Positions 7,918 through 13,398 of a DNA stretch of 30,636 nt are shown here, one piece after another. The notes beneath the pieces are model-generated. The model was not told the origin of the DNA. It ran no database searches and worked only from the letters and a program-made list of their open reading frames with translations. The position numbers were made by a program, and so were the translations under genes. How positions within the stretch are numbered: the first letter of the stretch is position 1; each line of letters begins with the position of its first letter. The DNA comes from OMIS01 sp044350895 (lineage in GTDB: Bacteria > Patescibacteriota > Microgenomatia > UBA1400 > PJMF01), in NCBI GenBank assembly GCA_044350895.1, contig JBILGT010000017.1, positions 1-30,636 on the forward strand, in the 5' to 3' direction.

Positions 7918-8778
7918 TTATCGTGTGGCAATAGCTGGTACATATTCTATTGTAAGCGGAATATTGACGTAGTGGGGCTGTGGTGAAGAAAGTTCTGTAA
8001 CTAGCTCCACACTGGTATTAACTGGGTTGATAAAGATGATTTGACCAGGCTCAGCAACTACTTTTAGGCCTCCAGGATAGGCTAAATTGGTAATTATGAC
8101 TTCTCCACCTTCAAGTCTCCATCTGGGGATTTCGGTGCCCAAACCGACTTCTTGACGGAGTTTATTGGCTACATCATTGAGCGTAACTCCATGTGAAGCT
8201 GAGAATAACTGCAGTTCTGACTGTTCTTTTTCAGTAAATAAATTTTTTGTCGCAGGGTCATAGACGAAGTCTTCAGGATTAAATTTGAAGGTAATGGCAG
8301 TTTCTGTGTACTTTCTGTCTTGAGGAATTGTGAGCCAACGAGTGACTTTGAGTTTGTTTGTGCTGTGAGTGGTAGTGTAGGTAGCGTCTATTGCACTAGA
8401 AGAGAAGTGATACCACGGTGTGCGCAGCCCCAACTGGGCGCCAATGCTTTCATAGACCTGGAGCGCATGGGTGCGCTGTGTGGAGTTGGTAAAGTTTTTG
8501 CGGGTGAAGTCCTCAACAGGCAGCAACGCATAGCGGATGGTGGCATCCGACAAAAGATAGTCATTGAGTGGAGAAATGGCATACAGCCAGCTTTCCGTAT
8601 CCATGTAGACGGCAAGACCAGAAGGAAAAGCGGAAACGCGATACGGACCGACAGTGGTCTGGGTAGCAGACTCAGGCAAGTACATTCCAGCAATGCTGAA
8701 GAGCACAAAAACCAAGGTGATGCAAAACCAGACCAATGAACGAGGTAGTGACCATTCTCGCAGATTTATAAACTGCAT
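7918..8778 (-). CDS. Single-pass membrane protein of unknown function
   Basis: A 286-residue protein I do not recognise. It has a short cytoplasmic N-terminus, one transmembrane helix (LVWFCITLVFVLFSIAGMYL, about 16-35), and an extracytoplasmic part rich in beta-type segments and aromatic residues. The C-terminal 80 residues (LRQEVGLGTEIPRWRLEGGEV onward) look like a small beta domain. No catalytic motif is visible. The ATG at 8776-8778 follows a TATACT box by 6 nt and lacks a Shine-Dalgarno, so it is a probable leaderless gene and the head of an operon with the GT-C-like gene. The pairing suggests a dedicated accessory subunit for the polytopic partner, but this is inference. Confidence 0.7.
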   Translation of the reverse strand: MQFINLREWSLPRSLVWFCITLVFVLFSIAGMYLPESATQTTVGPYRVSAFPSGLAVYMDTESWLYAISPLNDYLLSDATIRYALLPVEDFTRKNFTNSTQRTHALQVYESIGAQLGLRTPWYHFSSSAIDATYTTTHSTNKLKVTRWLTIPQDRKYTETAITFKFNPEDFVYDPATKNLFTEKEQSELQLFSASHGVTLNDVANKLRQEVGLGTEIPRWRLEGGEVIITNLAYPGGLKVVAEPGQIIFINPVNTSVELVTELSSPQPHYVNIPLTIEYVPAIATR

Positions 8779-8784
8779 AGAATT

Positions 8785-8813
8785 AGTATACCTGCTTTAG
8801 ATACCTTTTTCAG
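8785..8813 (-). promoter_or_regulatory. Promoter of the 7918-8778/GT-C operon
   Basis: TATACT at 8785-8790 with a 4/6 -35 match (CTGAAA, 8808-8813) at 17 bp. The -10 box is 6 nt from the start codon. The -35 overlaps the last codons of the preceding small gene. Confidence 0.6.
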
Positions 8814-9018
8814 TGAGACACTTACCGTATAAGTCATCAATAGGTTTGACGACAGTGGTGTTTGTGGACTGATCGAAGTACTCAAGACGGTAGTCTTGGG
8901 CACAAGCATGACGTGCTTGATTCTTCAAGGCAGATTTAGCTTCGGTGATGCCAAGATACATGACTGCAGCGATGGCAAACAGGCCGAGAGCGATTAGGAT
9001 TTGTGCGACAGCTTTCAT
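8797..9018 (-). CDS. Small membrane-anchored protein of unknown function
   Basis: A 73-residue protein with an N-terminal hydrophobic helix (AQILIALGLFAIAAVMYLGI) followed by a 50-residue extracytoplasmic part with two cysteines (ARHACAQDYRLEY and DLYGKCLTEKGI) that could form one disulfide. It carries no recognisable family motif. The start is supported by a Shine-Dalgarno-like AGGAAAG about 7 nt ahead of the ATG. It is preceded by a pair of competing stem-loops (9059-9160). The gene is AT-rich like the host background and unlike the GC-rich island just upstream. Confidence 0.6.
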   Translation of the reverse strand: MKAVAQILIALGLFAIAAVMYLGITEAKSALKNQARHACAQDYRLEYFDQSTNTTVVKPIDDLYGKCLTEKGI

Positions 9019-9058
9019 GAGTTGTCTTTCCTTTTTTAGTTAGATTGATACTTAACAA

Positions 9059-9160
9059 GGTGTCCAGAAGATACAACATAAGTTATATACTCTGGACACC
9101 AGGCATACAGGATTGATTTATGCGCCAGGTTACTAGGTGTGCGGTTGCACGCCTGGTGTC
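9059..9160 (-). promoter_or_regulatory. Two mutually exclusive stem-loops between secreted-protein genes
   Basis: Two perfect 10-bp inverted repeats overlap. GGTGTCCAGA (9059-9068) pairs with TCTGGACACC (9091-9100), and GACACCAGGC (9095-9104) pairs with GCCTGGTGTC (9151-9160). The segment 9095-9100 is shared, so only one stem can form at a time. The arrangement lies after the stop at 9177 and before the start at 9018. It could be a terminator for the upstream gene or an attenuator for the downstream one. Neither stem has a good U-tract, so the function is uncertain. Confidence 0.5.
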
Positions 9161-9176
9161 TACTACTTACTGCAGC

Positions 9177-10112
9177 TTACTTGTTCACACCGGGCATATT
9201 AGCCTGACCAAACCAAAGGACAACGGTCGTGTGGGCCGGGATATACATGTCCACAGAGTAGACCTGAGCAAAATCACCTTTCGGCAAGCCCAAAATGTAT
9301 ACCATATCCAAGGTCGTGTCGCGTTCTGCGTCGCCCAAGACGTCGATGAAGCTAAGCTCGCCAGGGCCATAGATGTGATTCGAAGTTGTGGTCAAGATGG
9401 TCGTGTGATCAAAACAATCGAAGCACGCACGCCCAGCCAAACTCTCTGCATTGATGGTGATCGGGTTCATAGAGGTTACAAACAGTCCCAAGCCACCATT
9501 GCTCGATAGCGTGTTGTATTCAGCGTTGGGATCGCTCTCATTCGGATTGTCATACAAGCGGAATTGATAGAGAAGATGCAGCGGCTTGTTGGTCGTACTG
9601 ACCACATAGCGGAAGCTGATATCTGCAATCAATTCATTGCATGCCAGTTGGCGATCCGCGCTAAACCAGTTCACGATACCCCAAGGCAGATAGTCCCCAT
9701 GCTCCCCAGCTTTTGGCAGCCGCGCATCGTAGCGGCCCTGGCTCTTGTCAGTCACATGCTTGGTCTCTTTGAGGAGAAAACCACCCCCCGTTACCGGTGA
9801 GTAATTACCAAAGCAAGTCTGATTCAGAGTCAGTGGTTGCACATCGCCCATATCGACAGTTTCAGAGGCAGGTGCAGAAGCATGGATCTGACGAACTTGA
9901 CCCACCACAGTATTGAAAATCGCTGCTGCAGCGCTAGAAGTGCCTTCTGGGCACAACGGTTTGCCACCATAGGTGACGCACGCGCTGTTTGGCGCTGCTG
10001 CAACGGGCTGACTCAACCCCCAGCCAAGGGTTACCATCAACATAAAACTAAACCCGATGGTAAGGGCTGCCTTGCCAAATCGGCCAAGGACTTTATTCAG
10101 TTGTTCGCGCAT
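9177..10112 (-). CDS. Secreted protein of unknown function, GC-rich island
   Basis: A 311-residue exported protein. I choose the start at 10112 (MREQLNKVLGRFGKAALTIG) because a perfect Shine-Dalgarno (GGAGG at 10119-10123) sits 6 nt ahead; an in-frame ATG at 10172 lacks one. A basic N-region, a hydrophobic core (LTIGFSFMLMVTLGWGL) and AAA before PNSACV form a signal peptide. The mature part has no motif I recognise. It carries several cysteines, including ACFDCFD, a VTGGGFLLKETK segment, and a beta-rich C-terminal half ending near MPGVNK. Base composition is clearly more GC-rich than the flanking genes, which suggests acquisition. A 500-nt structured leader with its own strong promoter precedes it. 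Confidence 0.75.
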   Translation of the reverse strand: MREQLNKVLGRFGKAALTIGFSFMLMVTLGWGLSQPVAAAPNSACVTYGGKPLCPEGTSSAAAAIFNTVVGQVRQIHASAPASETVDMGDVQPLTLNQTCFGNYSPVTGGGFLLKETKHVTDKSQGRYDARLPKAGEHGDYLPWGIVNWFSADRQLACNELIADISFRYVVSTTNKPLHLLYQFRLYDNPNESDPNAEYNTLSSNGGLGLFVTSMNPITINAESLAGRACFDCFDHTTILTTTSNHIYGPGELSFIDVLGDAERDTTLDMVYILGLPKGDFAQVYSVDMYIPAHTTVVLWFGQANMPGVNK

Positions 10113-10191
10113 TATTTCCTCCGCGCTTGTGAAAGTTGGACGCCCGCCTTTTAAGCGAGAAAAATCTGCCATTATGGCGGACGCCCTTGAG

Positions 10192-10215
10192 AAAACGTTT
10201 GGTAAAACATTTGGT
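10192..10215 (-). repeat. Two tandem 12-bp units in the leader
   Basis: AAAACGTTTGGT is followed directly by AAAACATTTGGT on the plus strand, differing at one base. A tandem pair with a 12-bp period could be a protein or RNA binding site. It lies about 80 nt before the start at 10112. Confidence 0.5.
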
Positions 10216-10216
10216 A

Positions 10217-10240
10217 CTTGAAGACTTCATTGTCTTCAAG
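10217..10240 (-). promoter_or_regulatory. Leader hairpin
   Basis: A perfect 9-bp stem (CTTGAAGAC with GTCTTCAAG) and a 6-nt loop, located between the alternating CGGTGTGAG elements and the start of the downstream secreted-protein gene. No U-tract follows, so it is not a terminator. Confidence 0.6.
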
Positions 10241-10351
10241 CCTCACACCGTCAGCAATTATCCTCTCTTGACTCTTGCGAGCCAAAAAAGAACAAAAGTT
10301 GGCGGTGTGAGAAAGAAGTGACCTCTTATAGATCAACTCTTCCTCACACCG
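10241..10351 (-). promoter_or_regulatory. Three alternating complementary elements in the leader (switch-like)
   Basis: CCTCACACCG occurs at 10241-10250 and again at 10342-10351, and its partner CGGTGTGAG lies between them at 10303-10311. The middle element can pair with either flank but not both, the layout of a two-state RNA. A separate small hairpin, CACCG-TTTG-CGGTG, overlaps the first-transcribed copy, near 10348-10361. I do not recognise a known riboswitch class. Confidence 0.5.
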
Positions 10352-10578
10352 CAAACGGTGCTTATCAAGCGTGTTGGGAATTGTAGTAAAAAATTAGCGT
10401 AAAAATCCTATCCACGAGCTTTCGCTGGTAGATAGTTTCCTGTATGCCTGTTAAGGAGCTTATATCTCTCGAACTTGGTAAACCAAGCACAATTGATACA
10501 AACCATTCCTGCGGTGGGCAGTAGCATGAGCGCTAGAATTTGGATAACACCAAATGAAGCAGTCAATGCGTATCTGCA

Positions 10579-10623
10579 CTGAGCAGGTGTGTAGTGAAGA
10601 GTCTTCACCACGCAGCTACTCAG
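10579..10623 (-). ncRNA. Long near-perfect hairpin at the 5' end of the leader transcript
   Basis: On the minus strand a 45-nt segment folds into one hairpin of about 20 base pairs with two internal mismatches. The base is CTGAG pairing with CTCAG and the apex is GTGAAGA pairing with TCTTCAC around a single C (the last pairs must open to form a loop). It begins about 12 nt after the predicted transcription start. A possible GTG-started 67-codon frame (10408-10611) begins inside this hairpin without a Shine-Dalgarno, so I favour a structured RNA over a gene. From here to 10113 I see no better-supported gene. Confidence 0.5.
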
Positions 10624-10642
10624 ATAAGTATTTCAAGGTCTC

Positions 10643-10670
10643 ATTATATCAAATTTAAGTCTAAAGTCAA
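10643..10670 (-). promoter_or_regulatory. Strong sigma-70 promoter for the island leader and secreted protein
   Basis: TTGACT (10665-10670), a 16-bp spacer and a perfect TATAAT (10643-10648) on the minus strand. The expected start is near 10636, giving a leader of about 520 nt before the ATG at 10112. Confidence 0.8.
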
Positions 10671-10709
10671 TATTATAGGATTAAATCCTACTGTTCATTT
10701 TTACAGCTG

Positions 10710-10747
10710 CCTCTTCCTCAAGATATAGTTATATCCTCAGGAAGAGG
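10710..10747. repeat. Large stem-loop after the repeat-protein gene
   Basis: CCTCTTCCT (10710-10718) and AGGAAGAGG (10739-10747) form a 9-bp stem, with an inner near-palindrome GATATAGTTATATC. It lies about 60 nt after the stop of the 10811 gene. No T-run follows on either strand, so it may protect mRNA 3' ends rather than terminate. Confidence 0.55.
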
Positions 10748-10759
10748 ACAGACAACGCG
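10747..10759 (+). repeat. 13-bp inverted repeat, left copy
   Basis: GACAGACAACGCG here is matched exactly on the opposite strand at 12147-12159. The pair brackets the complete repeat-protein gene (10811-12004). Confidence 0.6.
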
Positions 10760-10810
10760 CCTGCCCACTTCGGTCTAAATATTAGGTTTTACGGTAGAAG
10801 AAATCGATGT

Positions 10811-12004
10811 TTAGCGCGCAACCATTGGGAGATAAATCCCGAATGGTTGCCAGATGCGGTTGAACCAACAATTGCTCTGGTCTGCAAGCCAGTGGACGTT
10901 GCTGCTTGCGCACGTGGCAACATCAAGGACGGTCCAAGCCGGCAGGTCCGCGCGCGGGTTAAACGTGGCGGTGTAGGTGCCGTTGTCCATGTCGATCAAG
11001 CTCCAGGTGGGCGTAATGAGTGCCCCTCCTGCGAGCTGAATCATTTCCTTGGAGCTTGCATTCGTGATCGTGATGTTGACCGCGGTGGCAATCTGGCCTG
11101 CAATGCTCACTGTTGCCTTGGTTGCGCCGAGCCAGCATTTCTCGCCAATTTTCCACAATGGGTGCTGGGTGACGCATTGCGTCACGCCAGCGACCGTCCA
11201 CCAGCGGATGCCCACGGGCTTGTAGGTCGTCTGCAGCTTGCCACTGGCACGGTCAACAATTTGCCAGTCAGACGTCTGCATCGTGCCGCCCTCGATCTGG
11301 AACTTTTCAAGACCACTGCCCCCCGTGAGGATGACAGTGATCAAGTTGCGGGCACTCCCTTCCACCTGCATTGCGGCAGGCTTGGAGCTGAACCAGCAAC
11401 TTGAAGCATCAGGTTCCCACCAGGTGTTCATGGTGGCGCAGGTGCCGCCACCGTCAACAGTCCAGAACGCATGACCAAAGGCATCAAAATTAGTTTGGTA
11501 GATGCCCTCGGCCTGGGAAAGCAGCTGCCAGGTCGGGGTGATAAGTGAACCCCCTTGAACCTGGATCTGCTCTTTGCCTGTGGCGCCAGTGAGGCGGACC
11601 GGGATTTTATTTCGGTCTCCACCGGCGATCACAGTGTGTGGCGGCTTTGCCGCAAACCAGCAATTGCTTTGATCGGCGGACCACCACTTGTGGCTGGTGC
11701 CGCACAATTTTGCGCCGTCGACGCGCCAGTGCTTGAGACCGACGGGCTGAAAGGTGGTGCGGTAGGTGCCAGGGCTGACGAGTTGCCAGGTGGGCGCAAC
11801 TAGCTGACCGCCCTCGACTTGGATCATTTCACTCCCGGTGCCGTGTTGAATTTCCACGGTGACCTCGTTTCGGTTCTGTCCGTCAATAAAGACGGCCAGA
11901 TCTGACGCTGAGCTGTTTGGGCACATGTCAGGGGTGCACACTTGAAGTGTTACCCCCAAAAGTGCGCTAAGCAATGTCACTAAAAACGTACTACTAATAA
12001 ACAT
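10811..12004 (-). CDS. Secreted protein with four tandem ~87-aa Cys-pair repeats and YLPMVAR tail
   Basis: A 397-residue exported protein with an N-terminal hydrophobic signal (MFISSTFLVTLLSALLGV). Four tandem repeats follow at about 36-120, 122-208, 211-292 and 297-381. Each has the pattern E.IQV.GG.L..PTWQL, then GTY.TTF.PVG, W.VDG, and a Cys pair about 13-14 residues apart flanking a Trp-rich segment (C101/C115, C189/C203, C277/C290, C365/C379). The third repeat is the most divergent. The C-terminus is GIYLPMVAR; a terminal YLPxVxR sequence is common on secreted proteins of Chloroflexota. The gene is markedly GC-rich. The start is fixed by GGAGG 8 nt upstream. I know no function; a binding or adhesion role is a guess. 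Transfer from a Chloroflexota-like source is plausible. Confidence 0.8.
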   Translation of the reverse strand: MFISSTFLVTLLSALLGVTLQVCTPDMCPNSSASDLAVFIDGQNRNEVTVEIQHGTGSEMIQVEGGQLVAPTWQLVSPGTYRTTFQPVGLKHWRVDGAKLCGTSHKWWSADQSNCWFAAKPPHTVIAGGDRNKIPVRLTGATGKEQIQVQGGSLITPTWQLLSQAEGIYQTNFDAFGHAFWTVDGGGTCATMNTWWEPDASSCWFSSKPAAMQVEGSARNLITVILTGGSGLEKFQIEGGTMQTSDWQIVDRASGKLQTTYKPVGIRWWTVAGVTQCVTQHPLWKIGEKCWLGATKATVSIAGQIATAVNITITNASSKEMIQLAGGALITPTWSLIDMDNGTYTATFNPRADLPAWTVLDVATCASSNVHWLADQSNCWFNRIWQPFGIYLPMVAR

Positions 12005-12033
12005 TTTCTTGCCTCCGTTTGTATTGAAACTCT

Positions 12034-12105
12034 GAACTGCTCGAGGCCCTTCATACGTCTACCACCCTTGCAGGTAGTGTTCGCATGACTCGGCCTCCAC
12101 AGTTC
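12034..12105 (-). promoter_or_regulatory. Structured leader segment before the repeat-protein gene
   Basis: Nested helices: GAACTG (12034-12039) pairs with CAGTTC (12100-12105), GAGGCC (12043-12048) with GGCCTC (12092-12097), and CTACC (12059-12063) with GGTAG (12073-12077). The base of this fold is about 18 nt upstream of the Shine-Dalgarno of the gene starting at 12004. Confidence 0.55.
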
Positions 12106-12146
12106 ACAGCTCTATTCCAAAGGATGAAAAGAAGTAAAACAAAATT

Positions 12147-12159
12147 CGCGTTGTCTGTC
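12147..12159 (-). repeat. 13-bp inverted repeat, right copy
   Basis: CGCGTTGTCTGTC on the plus strand is the exact reverse complement of the left copy at 10747-10759. It lies inside the leader of the repeat-protein gene. Confidence 0.6.
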
Positions 12160-12182
12160 TGTTAAAGAACGTAGTACAACTC

Positions 12183-12206
12183 AAAAAACCTGACGCGATG
12201 CCAGGT
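12183..12206 (-). terminator. Intrinsic terminator/attenuator inside the leader
   Basis: On the minus strand ACCTGGC pairs with GTCAGGT (7 bp with one G-U) around a 5-nt loop and is followed by TTTTTT. It lies only about 20-40 nt after the predicted transcription start and 180 nt before the gene, so it should terminate most transcripts unless regulated. Confidence 0.65.
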
Positions 12207-12231
12207 ATTTGAAGATGTATTACATGTGTAT

Positions 12232-12260
12232 AGTATAGCATTTTAGCAGCTAAATATCAA
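12232..12260 (-). promoter_or_regulatory. Strong sigma-70 promoter for the repeat-protein gene
   Basis: TTGATA (12255-12260), a 17-bp spacer and TATACT (12232-12237). Six nt after the -10 box the transcript would begin with ATG TAA (12220-12225), a leaderless start codon followed at once by a stop. Confidence 0.75.
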
Positions 12261-12374
12261 ATATTATAGGTTAATTTTCACGCGTTTCACACTTGAGGAA
12301 AAGCCTTAAAAAGTGTGGCGAGATTGGATTCTACACTTGGTGCAAGCTGAGTATGAATAATAGTACATACACAG

Positions 12375-12392
12375 AAAGGAGCACCAATGTAG
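12375..12392 (+). other. Shine-Dalgarno plus ATG-TAG start-stop
   Basis: AAAGGAG at 12375-12381 is followed at ideal distance by ATG (12387-12389) and immediately TAG (12390-12392) on the plus strand. No gene follows. It could be the dead start of a lost gene or a start-stop regulatory element. From 12261 to 12397 I see nothing else. Confidence 0.4.
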
Positions 12393-12397
12393 ACAAC

Positions 12398-12429
12398 AAA
12401 AAACCGGACCCCTCAACAGAAGCCCGGTT
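12398..12429 (-). terminator. Rho-independent terminator of the small membrane-protein gene
   Basis: AACCGG and CCGGTT (12402-12407 and 12424-12429) form the base of a stem with an inner CTTC/GAGG helix. On the minus strand it ends in a T6 run. It lies about 20 nt after the stop at 12449. Confidence 0.8.
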
Positions 12430-12448
12430 CCAGTTTCAATTACGAAAA

Positions 12449-12781
12449 TTATTTAATCTTGTGTAAAGCAACACTTGCACCAAGACCTAAGAATGCAGCA
12501 GCTATAATGAATGCGGCAGTCGAAGCATCAATAGCAGTATCAACTGGTCTGTGGTATTTACCACCGACTTGAGCTGCTAAGATTTTTTGGCGTTGTTCTT
12601 GTGTGACAGAAACTTCACTCCAAGCAGTGCAAGTTCCATAAGCAGTAGCAGTACAATGTGCTTCAGCTTTTGCTGTAGCAGATTGGCTTTGTTCAGATAC
12701 TGTATTAGTAGCTTGAGAAGGAGCAACCATATAGGCAACTGCACCTAGAGCAATAAGGGTGGCGAGAAGTACTTTTTTCAT
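12449..12781 (-). CDS. Small exported protein with C-terminal membrane anchor
   Basis: A 110-residue protein of unknown function. The start is set at MKKVLLATLIALGAV (12781), where an AAAGG lies about 7 nt upstream; an earlier in-frame ATG five codons back is less likely. It has a signal peptide (to about SQATN), a short mature part with two cysteines (AHCTATAYGTCTAWSE), and a C-terminal hydrophobic helix (AAFIIAAAFLGLGASVAL) with the basic end HKIK. The segment HRPVDTAID before the helix resembles a short sorting or anchoring motif, but it is not a classical LPXTG. A consensus promoter and a clean terminator bracket the gene, so it is probably well expressed as a single-gene transcript. Confidence 0.7.
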   Translation of the reverse strand: MKKVLLATLIALGAVAYMVAPSQATNTVSEQSQSATAKAEAHCTATAYGTCTAWSEVSVTQEQRQKILAAQVGGKYHRPVDTAIDASTAAFIIAAAFLGLGASVALHKIK

Positions 12782-12844
12782 TATTTTGCCTTTCACTATT
12801 CAAAAAATTGATATAGTTAGTTGTCGTGTGATTAAGTACGTGAA

Positions 12845-12873
12845 ATTATATGGTAGAACAATCACTATGTCAA
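12845..12873 (-). promoter_or_regulatory. Perfect-consensus sigma-70 promoter
   Basis: TTGACA (12868-12873), 17 bp, TATAAT (12845-12850) on the minus strand: a full consensus match, the best in the window. It drives the small exported protein at 12449-12781 with a leader of about 57 nt. Confidence 0.88.
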
Positions 12874-12921
12874 TAGTTATAAGCTGTGACAAAAATAGCA
12901 AAATAATGATAGGATAGTGCA

Positions 12922-13398
12922 ATGGGAAAAGAATATAGAGGCGATCCAAATGTATCGCCACGACAGCAAGAACTACCAAAAAATTTAGAAGATTTACAGC
13001 TTCATCCAGATGCAAAGTTGTTACTACAGTGCTTCGCATACTCACAGGGAAGAGCCTCACATTTGGGTCAAGCTTTGTATATGACAGGAATTTTACCTCA
13101 CATTGGGGACATTTTAGGTAATCAAGAAGTACTTGAACAGGTTATGGCAGCACAAGCCTATATTCATCCAAATATGGAGAAACATCATGCTAAGAATGGG
13201 TATTCTAATGCAAATGGTGTGGTTGCAATTATATTTGGGGGGATTAACTCATATGAGCGAGCACTGAAATCAAAACCACTCCCACATTCTCCTGAAGTCA
13301 CTGCTGCACTCGAGAAAGTTGCTGAAGGCTGGCTCTCAATTCACAAAATGTTACTGGCGAGACCAGAATTAAAGAAGCAAGAACCTGCTAGTAGTTAA
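12922..13398 (+). CDS. Conserved-looking cytoplasmic protein of unknown function
   Basis: A 158-residue, soluble, mainly helical protein with no signal peptide or membrane segment. Recognisable stretches are LQCFAYSQGRASHLGQALYMTGILPHIGDILG and GVVAIIFGGINSYERALKSKPLPHSPEV. I know no matching family and see no catalytic pattern. A TAGGAT -10-like box lies 6 nt before the ATG, with GTGACA 18 bp further upstream and no Shine-Dalgarno, so leaderless initiation is likely. It is divergent from the small exported protein and overlaps the end of the M23 peptidase gene tail-to-tail by 11 bases. Confidence 0.7.
   Translation: MGKEYRGDPNVSPRQQELPKNLEDLQLHPDAKLLLQCFAYSQGRASHLGQALYMTGILPHIGDILGNQEVLEQVMAAQAYIHPNMEKHHAKNGYSNANGVVAIIFGGINSYERALKSKPLPHSPEVTAALEKVAEGWLSIHKMLLARPELKKQEPASS

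Noticed and set aside
10113..10172. Longer start (ATG at 10172) for the 9177 secreted protein
   Set aside because: The ATG at 10112 has a perfect GGAGG and gives a normal signal peptide; the longer form would bury the signal behind 20 polar residues.
10172..10354. Minus-strand 60-codon frame (TTG start)
   Set aside because: It coincides with the alternating stems and the 9-bp hairpin of the leader, and has no Shine-Dalgarno.
10408..10611. Minus-strand 67-codon frame with a hydrophobic stretch
   Set aside because: It starts with GTG inside a long hairpin, lacks a Shine-Dalgarno and has no recognisable family; a structured leader RNA is the simpler reading. A real small membrane protein cannot be excluded.
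11428..11803. Alternative frames within the GC-rich repeat protein
   Set aside because: High GC removes stop codons in other frames; only the 397-codon frame shows repeats, a signal peptide and a Shine-Dalgarno.
10747..12159. Insertion sequence or transposon
   Set aside because: No transposase or integrase is encoded between or near the 13-bp inverted repeats, and I found no target-site duplication.
13388..13398. Frameshift joining the 12922 gene to the peptidase
   Set aside because: The two genes are convergent; the 11-bp overlap is a simple tail-to-tail overlap.
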